Origin: Gammaproteobacteria bacterium
GTDB lineage: Bacteria; Pseudomonadota; Gammaproteobacteria; Xanthomonadales; SZUA-36
NCBI GenBank assembly: GCA_021772915.1
Contig: JAJFLB010000056.1
Location: forward strand, 62,001-126,000
Length of the DNA: 64,000 nucleotides
Reading direction: 5' to 3'
Shown one piece after another: positions 8,562 to 17,884 of this stretch. The notes beneath the pieces are model-generated. The model saw only the letters and a list, made by a program, of their open reading frames with translations, was not told where the DNA came from and did not search any database. The translations under genes were made by a program, and so were the position numbers. The stretch's first letter is position 1, and each line of letters opens with the position of its first letter.

Positions 8562-9851
8562 TTACCTGGCGTCAAGCGTCTCACACAGCTCAACATTATC
8601 TTCGGCAACACGTGTTATATCTACTGAGCCCTGCCGGTTGATGGACGGAATATTGTAATCAACTTTGCCCAATCGGCAATTCACAAAAGTCAGTGTAAGG
8701 GTTCCGTCATCCCTGCGATTAATCTCGGTAGAAGTATCAAACAACCCACCTGAAGCAATGGATACAGTCATGATGGAAGTGTTGCCGTTAATTGTACCCA
8801 ACGCCGTCAGCCAGCGGTGTCCGGGATCACCCAGCTTGGCGGTTTCACCTTCACCCGGTAATGTCGTGTCATAGGTAAACCAGGCCAGTGAAACCAGGCC
8901 GAGCCCCGGAAATACCGTGATAAAGAAGCCCTGACCGTCGGTCGCTGAATTAAACCAGGCGTCATTGAGACCGGCGTTCATTTTAAAACTAGAAAGCAGT
9001 CTGATACGCAGCCCATTGGGCGTGCTCAACCCACCCAAGCCAGGCTGGACGAAATCCTTGACGAAGGTCCCGCTGCCGTTGTATTGCCTTACGGACGAAG
9101 TACCGCCATTACCGATGAGGAAGTCGCCGTTACTCAGAAACTCAATGCCTTCTGGCTGGTTCAGCCCGTTTACAAAGGTATTTTGGAAGGCACCGTTGGA
9201 GTTGTATCTCCTGATAGCCCGTCCGGTCCAGTCCATGACCAGCAGACTACCGTCCGTATCAAACCAGATGTTAGTCGGCCCCTGAAGATTGGTTGTTACA
9301 AACAGACCCAGATCTTTGCCGTTACTGTCGAATTTACGCACGTGACGAGCGTCCCACGACGAGACATACAAATTGCCCTGGCTGTCCCAGTCCATACCAA
9401 TGCTATTACTTACACGGACGTCAGTAAAATCATCCACAAAGTCACCGTCCAGTGTGTAGCGCCGGACGGTGCCGGTTCCTCCCCACTGCAAAACATAGAG
9501 CAGGTTGTCGGCACCAATCTTCATCCGGGTAGGCTGGTTAATGCCGGTTGCAAAGTCGTTGATGAAGTTCCCCGAAGTGGCATTGTGCCTGGTGATCCGT
9601 CCGCTCCCCAGACTCGAAACCAGGGCTATGCCCTGGTCTTCCAGGAATATAATATCCTGAGGCCGGTTCAACCCGGCGCTGATGAAAGTCTCAGGGTTTT
9701 GGCCGTTTTGGTCGTACTTGATGACCTGCCAGGGTTGCCCGCGGTTGGGGCCAACGTCGACCACATATAATTCGAAGTCCTGTGCCGGCGCGTCTGCCAC
9801 CAGAAATATTAGGCAAATCAAGCCCAGAATGAATTTCGCTTTAGTGCCCAT
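8562..9851 (-). CDS. Secreted NHL-like beta-propeller protein with C-terminal WFN module
   Basis: 429 residues. A clear signal peptide ends near 'ADAPAQ'. Residues ~30-285 are about six repeats of the form 'GLNRPQDIIFLEDQGIALVS', 'GINQPTRMKIGADNLLYVLQ', 'GLNQPEGIEFLSNGDFLIGN', i.e. NHL/SMP-30-type propeller blades, which bind ligands or proteins rather than show a fixed activity. Residues ~290-429 are the WFN module ('DAWFNSATDGQGFFITVFPG', 'LAWFTYD', 'RWLTALG', 'TFVNCRLGKVDYN'), almost the same as in the Kelch protein at 19870. Convergent with the S41-like gene that carries the module at its other end. Role unknown; an exported binding protein is likely. Confidence 0.75.
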   Translation of the reverse strand: MGTKAKFILGLICLIFLVADAPAQDFELYVVDVGPNRGQPWQVIKYDQNGQNPETFISAGLNRPQDIIFLEDQGIALVSSLGSGRITRHNATSGNFINDFATGINQPTRMKIGADNLLYVLQWGGTGTVRRYTLDGDFVDDFTDVRVSNSIGMDWDSQGNLYVSSWDARHVRKFDSNGKDLGLFVTTNLQGPTNIWFDTDGSLLVMDWTGRAIRRYNSNGAFQNTFVNGLNQPEGIEFLSNGDFLIGNGGTSSVRQYNGSGTFVKDFVQPGLGGLSTPNGLRIRLLSSFKMNAGLNDAWFNSATDGQGFFITVFPGLGLVSLAWFTYDTTLPGEGETAKLGDPGHRWLTALGTINGNTSIMTVSIASGGLFDTSTEINRRDDGTLTLTFVNCRLGKVDYNIPSINRQGSVDITRVAEDNVELCETLDAR

Positions 9852-10221
9852 GGTGCAAATAATTCTTCATCGGTTGTAAATTACCTCACGGCCAACTCAA
9901 TAAGTCTCCCCAACTGTTTAAGAAAGGATTAACGCCAGATATATTACAAAAATGGTACAGCTAAAGACCCATACAATCACCATAATTCACTTTCTACAAA
10001 CCCGGTGGTCCGGATGGGAGAGACCGCAGCTGTTCAACAACCGGCCAGGTGTCTTCCACCGGGAGGACAGAAGCTCTGACTTGAGCTCTTCAAGGAATGA
10101 CGATTTGTGCAAAAATCGAACTTAAAACCACCAAATTAGTGTGCTAATACTGTAAAATTAGCCCCTAAAATCGGTACACAATCAGACATCTTTTTTAACA
10201 GCATCCAGGGGCAAAATCACC
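9852..10221. promoter_or_regulatory. Divergent intergenic region upstream of narG
   Basis: 370 bp separate the propeller gene (minus strand) from narG (plus strand), so the nar operon promoter must lie here. The segment 10121-10160 is AT-rich with a possible extended -10 (TGCTAATAC, ending 10150), and ATTAG/CTAAT half-sites flank 10135-10160. An inverted repeat CTTGA-N5-TCAAG is at 10080-10094; it looks like an FNR site but has one base too few in the spacer (N5 instead of N6 between TTGA and TCAA). I could not find a convincing FNR box or NarL heptamer array. No coding potential seen. Confidence 0.45.
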
Positions 10222-13200
10222 ATGAGCCGCTTGCTCGACCAACTATCCTTTTTTACCCGTAACGTTGGATCCTTTTCCGGCAAACATGGTGTTATCACTA
10301 ATGAAAACAGGACCTGGGAAAAGGGTTATCGCCAACGCTGGCAGCATGACAAGATCGTTCGTTCTACCCACGGAGTTAACTGCACCGGCTCATGCAGTTG
10401 GAAGATTTATGTCAAAAATGGATTGGTGACCTGGGAGACGCAGCAAACCGACTACCCACGCACCCGGGCTGATCTACCCAACCATGAACCAAGGGGCTGC
10501 GCACGTGGTGCAAGTTATTCCTGGTATCTGTACAGTGCCAACCGGCTGAAATTCCCCAAAGTGCGCAAAAGGCTATTGAAAATGTGGCGTGCGGCCAGGC
10601 TTTCCATGGAACCGGTTGAAGCCTGGGCGAGCATCGTTGAGGACCCGCTTAAAAGTAAGGCGTACAAGGAAATCCGCGGTCACGGTGGATTTGTTCGTTC
10701 ACACTGGGACGAAGTCAATGAGATCATTGCTGCGGCCAATGTGTACACGACCAAAACCCATGGGCCCGACCGTATCATTGGCTTTTCACCAATCCCTGCG
10801 ATGTCGATGGTTTCCTATGCTGCCGGTTCGAGGTACCTGTCACTGATCGGCGGTGTCTGTATGAGTTTTTATGACTGGTACTGTGACCTGCCGCCGGCCT
10901 CACCCCAAACCTGGGGCGAGCAAACCGACGTACCCGAGTCTGCAGACTGGTACAACTCCAATTACATTATTGCCTGGGGCTCCAACGTTCCTCAGACCCG
11001 GACGCCCGATGCCCACTTTTTCACCGAAGTCCGCTACAAGGGCGCCAAGACGGTTGCCATTACGCCGGATTATTCCGAGGTGGCAAAGCTGACTGACCTG
11101 TGGTTGAACCCAAAACAGGGTACCGACGCTGCGCTCGGAATGGCATTTGGTCACGTTATCCTCAAAGAATTCCATCTCGACAAGCCGAGTGAGTACTTCA
11201 ACTCCTACTGCCGTCAATACACTGATATGCCATACCTGGTAAAGCTTGAAAAGCGTGACGACGGCAGTTACAAACCCGGGCAGTTTTTACGTGCTTCTGA
11301 TCTTGATAATTCCCTGAACGAAGCCAACAATCCCGAATGGAAAACCATTGCCATTGATGAAAACACCGGCAACCTGGTGGCGCCAAAGGGCTCTATTGGA
11401 TTTCGTTGGGGTGAGCAGGGCAAGTGGAATATCCAGGAACAGGATTCTGCCGGTAATAACATCAAACAAAAGATGACCCTGGTCGGGGATCATGACCAGG
11501 TACTGGACGTTGCATTCCCCTATTTTGGCGGTATCAGGCATGTTCACTTTCAGCACAATGAGCAGCAGGACATTCTGTTGCACAAGCTGGCCGCAAAACG
11601 TGTTGTCCAGGCTGATGGTTCCGAAGTCCATGTGGTCACGGTGTTCGACCTGCTATGTGCCAACTACGGCTTGGATCGCGGGCTCGGTGGCGAACACGTA
11701 GCCAGCAGCTACGACGATAACAAGGCCTACACACCGGCCTGGCAGGAGAGCATCACGGGGGTCCCCAGGGACAAGGTCATTCAGGTGGCACGTGAATTTG
11801 CCGACACCGCCAATAAGACGCGGGGTAAGTCCATGATCATTGTCGGTGCGGCAATGAACCATTGGTACCACATGGATATGAACTACCGTGGCCTGATCAA
11901 TATGCTGGTGATGTGTGGTTGTATTGGCCAAAGCGGTGGTGGTTGGGCGCACTATGTGGGGCAGGAAAAACTTCGTCCGCAAACCGGCTGGACACCATTG
12001 GCATTTGCACTCGACTGGCACCGTCCGCCACGTCACATGAACAGTACGTCTTTTTTCTACAGCCACACCGATCAATGGCGATATGAGAAAGTGGGCATGG
12101 ACGAAATCCTTTCACCCCTGGAAAACAAGAAAGACTGGCAGCTTTCCAGTATCGACTACAACGTGCGCGCAGAGCGCATGGGCTGGTTGCCTTCAGCACC
12201 GCAGTTGAAAACCAATCCTTTACATATTTGTAAGCAGGCCGAAGCAGCGGGTATGGAGCCGTCAGCCTATGCGGTTGAGCAATTGCAATCCGGTGAACTG
12301 CAGTTTTCCGCTGAGGATCCTGACCACCCGGCAAATTATCCGCGCAATATGTTTGTCTGGCGTTCCAACCTGTTGGGTTCGAGTGGCAAAGGCCATGAGT
12401 ACTTCATGAAACACCTGTTGGGCACGACCAATGGCGTGATGGGCAAGGACCTCGGCGCCGAAGGCGGCCAGAAACCGCAAGAGGTAGCCTGGCACGATCA
12501 GGCCCCTGAGGGCAAACTGGATCTGTTGGTAACTCTGGATTTCAGAATGTCCACCACCTGTCTTTATTCAGATATCGTATTACCGACCGCGACCTGGTAT
12601 GAAAAAAATGATCTGAATACCTCGGATATGCATCCGTTTATTCATCCGTTGTCCGCGGCAGTGGATCCGGCATGGGAGTCACGCAGCGACTGGGAAATCT
12701 ATAAAGGCATTGCCAAAAAGTTCTCGGACCTCGCTGACGGTCATCTCGGGCTTGAAAAAGACCTGGTTACTTTGCCGATGCAACACGACAGCCCCGGCGA
12801 ACTGGCCCAGCCCTTTGATGTGGCGGACTGGAAACGCGGTGACTGTGAACCGGTACCCGGCAAAACCATGCCCAATTTGATGGTGGTGGAAAGAGATTAT
12901 CCCGCCACCTACAAAAAGTTTACCTCGCTTGGACCATTGCTGGAAAAACTCGGTAATGGCGGCAAGGGTATTAACTGGAATACCGATGCTGAAGTTGAAC
13001 TGTTAAGGGGCTTGAATCACACGGTTTTGGAAGACGGTGTATCTTATGGCCAACCTGCCATCGAAGAGGATATCGATGCAGCCGAGGTGATCCTTGCCCT
13101 GGCGCCTGAAACCAATGGCCAGGTGGCGGTAAAGGCCTGGCAGGCACTGGGTAAATTTACCGGTCTGGACCATACCCATCTGGCTACACCCAAGGCGGAC

Positions 13201-13971
13201 GAAAAAATTCGTTTCCGTGATGTGCAGGCACAGCCGAGAAAAATTATTTCTTCGCCGACCTGGAGTGGTCTCGAAGACGAGCATGTCAGTTATACAGCCG
13301 GCTACACCAATATCCATGAAACCATACCCTGGAGAACGCTGACCGGTCGTCAGCAGTTTTATCAGGATCATAAGTGGATGCGGGGGTTTGGTGAGAGTCT
13401 CAATACCTACCGTCCACCCATCGATATGCGCACCGTTGACAACATCAAAGGGGTGAAAGCAAACGGCAATAAGGAAATAGTCCTGAACTGGATCACCCCG
13501 CACCAGAAGTGGGGTATTCACTCCACCTATACCGATAATCTGCTGATGTTAACCCTGTCGAGAGGAGGACCCTGTGTCTGGATCTCCGAAATTGACGCCC
13601 AAGAGGTTGGGATCGTGGATAACGACTGGATTGAAATCTTCAATATTAATGGTGCAATCGTCGCCCGGGCCGTCGTCAGCCAGCGGGTCAAGTCAGGCAT
13701 GCTGATGATGTATCACGCGCAGGAGAAAATCATCAATATGCCAGGGTCAGAAATAACCGGCACCCGCGGCGGGATACACAACTCCGTGACCCGCACAGTG
13801 ATGAAACCAACCCATATGATTGGCGGTTACGCACAGTACAGTTACGGTTTTAACTACTACGGCACCGTCGGCTCAAATCGCGATGAATTCGTTGTATTGC
13901 GGAAAATGAAAAATGTCGACTGGCTTGAAGAACCGGATACCTATGCAAACACGAAGGAGGTTCAACCATGA
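10222..13971 (+). CDS. narG: Respiratory nitrate reductase alpha subunit
   Basis: 1249 residues, the normal length for NarG. This is the molybdenum (bis-MGD) catalytic subunit that reduces nitrate to nitrite on the cytoplasmic face of the inner membrane. His50, Cys54, Cys58 and Cys93 ('STHGVNCTGSCSW' and 'RGCARGASYSW') match the H-C3 ligands of the FS0 [4Fe-4S] cluster one residue off the E. coli numbering. Other family segments are 'GSRYLSLIGGVCMSFYDWY', 'WGSNVPQTRTPDAHF' and the C-terminal 'QYSYGFNYYGTVGSNRDEF'. First gene of narGHJI plus a parvulin; its stop overlaps the narH start (ATGA). No frameshift or missing motif was noticed. Confidence 0.98.
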   Translation: MSRLLDQLSFFTRNVGSFSGKHGVITNENRTWEKGYRQRWQHDKIVRSTHGVNCTGSCSWKIYVKNGLVTWETQQTDYPRTRADLPNHEPRGCARGASYSWYLYSANRLKFPKVRKRLLKMWRAARLSMEPVEAWASIVEDPLKSKAYKEIRGHGGFVRSHWDEVNEIIAAANVYTTKTHGPDRIIGFSPIPAMSMVSYAAGSRYLSLIGGVCMSFYDWYCDLPPASPQTWGEQTDVPESADWYNSNYIIAWGSNVPQTRTPDAHFFTEVRYKGAKTVAITPDYSEVAKLTDLWLNPKQGTDAALGMAFGHVILKEFHLDKPSEYFNSYCRQYTDMPYLVKLEKRDDGSYKPGQFLRASDLDNSLNEANNPEWKTIAIDENTGNLVAPKGSIGFRWGEQGKWNIQEQDSAGNNIKQKMTLVGDHDQVLDVAFPYFGGIRHVHFQHNEQQDILLHKLAAKRVVQADGSEVHVVTVFDLLCANYGLDRGLGGEHVASSYDDNKAYTPAWQESITGVPRDKVIQVAREFADTANKTRGKSMIIVGAAMNHWYHMDMNYRGLINMLVMCGCIGQSGGGWAHYVGQEKLRPQTGWTPLAFALDWHRPPRHMNSTSFFYSHTDQWRYEKVGMDEILSPLENKKDWQLSSIDYNVRAERMGWLPSAPQLKTNPLHICKQAEAAGMEPSAYAVEQLQSGELQFSAEDPDHPANYPRNMFVWRSNLLGSSGKGHEYFMKHLLGTTNGVMGKDLGAEGGQKPQEVAWHDQAPEGKLDLLVTLDFRMSTTCLYSDIVLPTATWYEKNDLNTSDMHPFIHPLSAAVDPAWESRSDWEIYKGIAKKFSDLADGHLGLEKDLVTLPMQHDSPGELAQPFDVADWKRGDCEPVPGKTMPNLMVVERDYPATYKKFTSLGPLLEKLGNGGKGINWNTDAEVELLRGLNHTVLEDGVSYGQPAIEEDIDAAEVILALAPETNGQVAVKAWQALGKFTGLDHTHLATPKADEKIRFRDVQAQPRKIISSPTWSGLEDEHVSYTAGYTNIHETIPWRTLTGRQQFYQDHKWMRGFGESLNTYRPPIDMRTVDNIKGVKANGNKEIVLNWITPHQKWGIHSTYTDNLLMLTLSRGGPCVWISEIDAQEVGIVDNDWIEIFNINGAIVARAVVSQRVKSGMLMMYHAQEKIINMPGSEITGTRGGIHNSVTRTVMKPTHMIGGYAQYSYGFNYYGTVGSNRDEFVVLRKMKNVDWLEEPDTYANTKEVQP

Positions 13972-15515
13972 GAGTACGCGCTCAAATTGGCATGGTCCTG
14001 AACCTGGACAAGTGCATTGGTTGTCATACCTGCTCGGTAACCTGCAAGAATGTCTGGACTTCCCGTGAAGGGGTCGAGTACGCCTGGTTCAATAACGTTG
14101 AAACCAAGCCCGGCATTGGTTACCCCAAGCAATGGGAAAACCAGGAGCAGTGGAACGGTGGCTGGAAGCGCAAGGCCAAAGGCAAGATTGAACCAAAGAT
14201 CGGTGGCAAGTTTCGCATCCTGGCCAATATCTTTGCCAACCCGGATTTACCCGGGATTGACGATTACTATGAACCCTGGGATTACGATTACGAACACCTG
14301 CACACGGCCAAGGAATGTAAACACCAGCCCACGGCAAAACCGCGCTCGTTGATCACCGGTTTACGCATGGAGAAAATAGAATGGGGACCAAACTGGGAAG
14401 AAATTCTTGGTGGCGAATTCTCCAAACGCAGTGTTGATTCAAATTTCAAAGACATCGAAAAGCAGATCTACGGTGAGTTTGAGAACACCTTCATGATGTA
14501 TTTACCCAGGCTGTGTGAACACTGCTTGAATCCGACCTGTGTGGCTGCCTGTCCGTCGGGTGCAATATACAAACGGGAAGAAGATGGCGTTGTCCTCATC
14601 GATCAGGATAAGTGCCGCGGGTGGCGAATGTGCATCTCCGGCTGTCCCTACAAGAAGATTTACTACAACTGGCAAACCGGCAAGTCGGAAAAGTGCATTT
14701 TCTGTTACCCGCGGATTGAAGTCGGCCAACCCACGGTATGCTCTGAAACCTGCGTCGGACGAATCCGCTACCTGGGTGTTCTGCTTTATGATGCCGATAA
14801 AATTGAAACGGCTGCGAGCACCGAGAACGAACAGGATCTATATCAGGCACAACTTGATATTTTTCTCGATCCTGAAGATCCGGATGTCATTAAGGCCGCG
14901 GAAGCCGCGGAGATTCCAGCATCATGGTTGAAGGCAGCAAAACAATCGCCGGTGTATAAACTGGCAGTGGACTGGAAACTGGCCTTGCCCTTGCATCCCG
15001 AGTATCGCACTTTGCCGATGGTCTGGTATGTGCCACCGCTGAGCCCCATTCAGAATGCAGCCCAGGCGGGTGCAGTCAGTACCAACCATGGTATGCCCGA
15101 TGTGGAATCGCTGCGAATTCCGGTGAGGTACCTGGCGAACATGTTGACGGCCGGGTTTGAGGAACCGGTGATCAGTGCCCTTAAAAAGTTATTGGCTATG
15201 CGTGCATACAAACGCAGTCAGAATGTCGACAATGAGGAAAATCTCGAGGTTCTGGAAGAGGCGGGATTAACAAAAGTCCAGGTTGAGGAAATGTACCGTT
15301 ACCTGGCGATCGCCAACTATGAAGATCGCTTTGTGATACCCACCAGCCATAAGGAATATGCCGGCGATGCGCTTGCAATGCGCGGTGGCTGTGGCTTTAC
15401 CTTTGGTGGCAGTATTGATGACAGCCAATCCGGTGTAAATATTTTTGGCAAGAAGAGACTGACTCGGCGCCACGTTGAACGTAAAGGTGAAATACCTTTC
15501 AAGCTGGAGGAATAG
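13968..15515 (+). CDS. narH: Respiratory nitrate reductase beta subunit
   Basis: 515 residues. Iron-sulfur electron-transfer subunit between NarI hemes and NarG. Four ferredoxin-type cysteine groups are present: 'DKCIGCHTCSVTCKNVW' near the N-terminus, 'CEHCLNPTCVAACPSGA', 'DKCRGWRMCISGCPYKK' (the Trp in place of Cys marks the [3Fe-4S] cluster site) and 'KCIFCYPR'. A strong Shine-Dalgarno AAGGAGG lies inside the end of narG and the start codon overlaps the narG stop, so the two are translationally coupled. The C-terminus is typical of the family. Confidence 0.98.
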   Translation: MRVRAQIGMVLNLDKCIGCHTCSVTCKNVWTSREGVEYAWFNNVETKPGIGYPKQWENQEQWNGGWKRKAKGKIEPKIGGKFRILANIFANPDLPGIDDYYEPWDYDYEHLHTAKECKHQPTAKPRSLITGLRMEKIEWGPNWEEILGGEFSKRSVDSNFKDIEKQIYGEFENTFMMYLPRLCEHCLNPTCVAACPSGAIYKREEDGVVLIDQDKCRGWRMCISGCPYKKIYYNWQTGKSEKCIFCYPRIEVGQPTVCSETCVGRIRYLGVLLYDADKIETAASTENEQDLYQAQLDIFLDPEDPDVIKAAEAAEIPASWLKAAKQSPVYKLAVDWKLALPLHPEYRTLPMVWYVPPLSPIQNAAQAGAVSTNHGMPDVESLRIPVRYLANMLTAGFEEPVISALKKLLAMRAYKRSQNVDNEENLEVLEEAGLTKVQVEEMYRYLAIANYEDRFVIPTSHKEYAGDALAMRGGCGFTFGGSIDDSQSGVNIFGKKRLTRRHVERKGEIPFKLEE

Positions 15516-15519
15516 GAGC

Positions 15520-16260
15520 ATGAAATCTCTAAAAATTATCTCATTGTTACTTTCTTATCCCTCACCAGAGCTGTTTGCTGAGCCGGCTGCGCTTCAACGA
15601 GGGGTCATCGAAGACCCGGCATTGAGCGAAATGGCCAGACAGCAGTTGCTTGATTTCATCACCCAGTTGTTATCCCGGGATTGTCTGGATGCACAGGAGG
15701 ACTATGTCGCCACCTTTGATAAAGGACGCTATACCTCGCTACTTTTGTTCGAGCACGTGCATGGAGAATCCCGTGACCGTGGTCAGGCAATGGTAGAAAT
15801 GATCAATATCTATCAACAAAACGGCTACCAACTAGCAACCAGGGAACTACCGGATTTCATTCCTTTGTTCCTGGAGTTCTTATCCTGCTGTGAACCGGCA
15901 ATGGCGATTGAATGGCTCAATGAAGTCAACCATATCCTGGCATTGCTCGAAGAGCGCCTCACGCAACGTGACAGTCCATATGCGGTGCTGTTCACGGTGC
16001 TACTGAGTTTGGTTTCAGAGGTGGAAAACCGCAGTGACATAACAAAACAGGTTGCCGCTGAAAAGCGTGATGACACGATGGAAGCCATCGATAAGGTTTG
16101 GGAAGAAGAGGCCGTACGGTTTGGTGACCAAATGGCGGGGGGCACGTGTTCCCCGACCTCGACAATGGGTCACAACGACGACCTGAATATAGTTTTGCTG
16201 GACGGGTCTACGAACACAGAGCATCAGCCAGGAGTTGGGAACTCGTCCCGGGAGCACTAA
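15520..16260 (+). CDS. narJ: Nitrate reductase molybdenum cofactor assembly chaperone
   Basis: 246 residues of the NarJ/TorD-like chaperone family, which holds the NarGH apo-complex in the cytoplasm until Mo-cofactor insertion and docking to NarI. Typical opening 'MKSLKIISLLLSYPSPEL', the acidic motif 'YVATFDKGRYTSLLLFEHVH' and 'PDFIPLFLEFLSC' are visible. I use ATG 15520, directly after the narH stop and behind GGAGGAATAGG, not the in-frame ATG at 15475 inside narH. The C-terminal tail after ~205 is polar and variable, as in other NarJ proteins. Confidence 0.95.
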   Translation: MKSLKIISLLLSYPSPELFAEPAALQRGVIEDPALSEMARQQLLDFITQLLSRDCLDAQEDYVATFDKGRYTSLLLFEHVHGESRDRGQAMVEMINIYQQNGYQLATRELPDFIPLFLEFLSCCEPAMAIEWLNEVNHILALLEERLTQRDSPYAVLFTVLLSLVSEVENRSDITKQVAAEKRDDTMEAIDKVWEEEAVRFGDQMAGGTCSPTSTMGHNDDLNIVLLDGSTNTEHQPGVGNSSREH

Positions 16261-16261
16261 C

Positions 16262-16957
16262 ATGTCGACGTATATCAATGAGTTTTTATTTGGCCTGTAT
16301 CCATACCTTGCCGGCACCGTGTTTATTGTTGGTAGCCTGGTGCGGTTTGAAGTCGCCCAATATACCTGGCGTGCCGGCTCCAGCCAGATACTGACCGCCC
16401 GTTCCCGCCAGTTTATTATCGGCAACCGTTTGTTCCATATCGGCATTTTGTTTCTCTTCTTTGGTCATCTGGTTGGACTACTGACCCCACCAGAGGTCTA
16501 CCATTTGCTGGGACTGGACGCCGCGACAAAGCAACAATCTGCGATGACCGCCGGCGGCATATTCGGCGTTCTGTGTCTGCTCGGTATTAGTATGTTGTTG
16601 CATCGCCGGATGACGGGGCAACGGGTAAGGGCAACCAGTAGTCAGGGTGATATTTTTATCCTCTGGTTGTTATTCATCCAGGTACTGGTTGGCTTGATGA
16701 CCATTGTTATTTCGGCCCGGCATCCTGATGGCAGTGTGATGGTACTGCTAGGCGAGTGGGCACAGCGAATTGTAACTTTCCGTGAGGGCGCAGCAGCCGC
16801 AGTGCTCGGTGTTCACTGGGTCTACAAGATTCACCTGTTTCTCGGAATCACCATGTTCCTGGTATTCCCGTTCACCCGTCTCATACACGTGTGGAGTGCC
16901 CCTTTAACCTATATTGGGCGGGCGTATCAAATCGTTCGCCAGAAACGAACGTACTAG
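16262..16957 (+). CDS. narI: Respiratory nitrate reductase gamma subunit (cytochrome b)
   Basis: 231 residues with five hydrophobic helices, the membrane diheme quinol oxidase of the nitrate reductase. Four heme ligands can be placed: His59 and His69 in 'RLFHIGILFLFFGHLVG' (spacing 10, as in E. coli His56/His66) and His191 and His209 in 'VYKIHLFLG' and 'FTRLIHVWSAPL' (spacing 18, as in E. coli His187/His205). ATG 16262 is one base after the narJ stop. The protein passes electrons from quinol to NarH. Confidence 0.97.
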   Translation: MSTYINEFLFGLYPYLAGTVFIVGSLVRFEVAQYTWRAGSSQILTARSRQFIIGNRLFHIGILFLFFGHLVGLLTPPEVYHLLGLDAATKQQSAMTAGGIFGVLCLLGISMLLHRRMTGQRVRATSSQGDIFILWLLFIQVLVGLMTIVISARHPDGSVMVLLGEWAQRIVTFREGAAAAVLGVHWVYKIHLFLGITMFLVFPFTRLIHVWSAPLTYIGRAYQIVRQKRTY

Positions 16958-16965
16958 GGCCTGCT

Positions 16966-17754
16966 ATGCACCTCGGTGAAAACAACGATATTTCGGTCAA
17001 TGACTGGCTTATTTCCCAGGAGGATATTAGCAACGAGATGCAGTATCACCAGGCGGAAACACCCGAAGCGGCACGCTATGCAGCAGCGGAATCGCTGGTG
17101 ATTCGCGAGCTGTTGAAGCAACGGGCCGGCGAAGCAGAAATCAGTATTCAAACAGAGGGCAAGTACGATGAGGAAGCGACATTTTCGGCACTGATTGAAG
17201 CTGAAGTGCAAGTTCCAGAAAGTAGCGATGAAGAATGCAAACGCTATTTTGACAACAACCCACAGCGATTTTGCAGCGCAGCAATTATCGAAGCAAGACA
17301 CATTCTGCTGGCGGCTCCGGCCCATGATATTGACGCCCGCGTTATAGCAAAGAAAACCGCGCTTGCGCTGATCAGAAAATTGGCGGTTTCAACAGATAGT
17401 TTTGCTGACCTGGCAGAAGAACATTCCGCCTGCCCTTCGAAGAAAACCGGCGGCAGTCTCGGGCAGTTGAGCAAGGGCAGTACGGTGGAGGAATTTGAAC
17501 GCCAGGTATTCGCCCTGCAACCAGGCCTTTGCCACACGCCGATTGAGACCCGTTATGGTTTTCATATCGTGATAGTTGACCGAAATGCCGCTGGCCAGCC
17601 ACTGCCTTTTGAGCTGGTCAAAGACGAAATCAGTAGCTATCTGCAGCATCAGGTAAAACAACGGGCTCTGCGGAATTACCTGCAACGCTTAATGGCGGAG
17701 GCTTCCATATCAGGTATAGACCTGGATCAGGCAAAGTCTGCGCATATTCAGTAG
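16966..17754 (+). CDS. Parvulin-type peptidyl-prolyl isomerase of the nar operon
   Basis: 262 residues: an N-terminal helical region and a parvulin (rotamase) domain around residues 110-215, with 'EARHILLAAP', 'FADLAEEHSACPSKKTGGSL' and 'ETRYGFHIVIVDR'. A PpiC-type isomerase directly after narI is a known arrangement in Pseudomonas and relatives. It has no signal peptide, so it should act in the cytoplasm, perhaps in folding or assembly of the nitrate reductase. Eight bases separate it from the narI stop. The in-frame start at 16891 inside narI was rejected. Confidence 0.9.
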   Translation: MHLGENNDISVNDWLISQEDISNEMQYHQAETPEAARYAAAESLVIRELLKQRAGEAEISIQTEGKYDEEATFSALIEAEVQVPESSDEECKRYFDNNPQRFCSAAIIEARHILLAAPAHDIDARVIAKKTALALIRKLAVSTDSFADLAEEHSACPSKKTGGSLGQLSKGSTVEEFERQVFALQPGLCHTPIETRYGFHIVIVDRNAAGQPLPFELVKDEISSYLQHQVKQRALRNYLQRLMAEASISGIDLDQAKSAHIQ

Positions 17755-17884
17755 CAACGCCAACACTGGTGTTGCAATCTACCCTTCGTTCCCGCGGGAC
17801 GGATATACCCAGAATTTTCAATGCACCTTGCTTTCTGGAGCAGCGGCGTTCGGTCTTCTTTTACTCCACCCCGCACTACTGCCC

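Noticed and set aside
10080-10094. CTTGA-N5-TCAAG as an FNR box upstream of narG
   Set aside because: FNR needs TTGAT-N4-ATCAA (six bases between TTGA and TCAA); the spacer here is one base short, so I do not call it.
17761-17774. CAACACTGGTGTTG hairpin after the parvulin gene as a terminator
   Set aside because: A short perfect palindrome but with no loop and no following T run.
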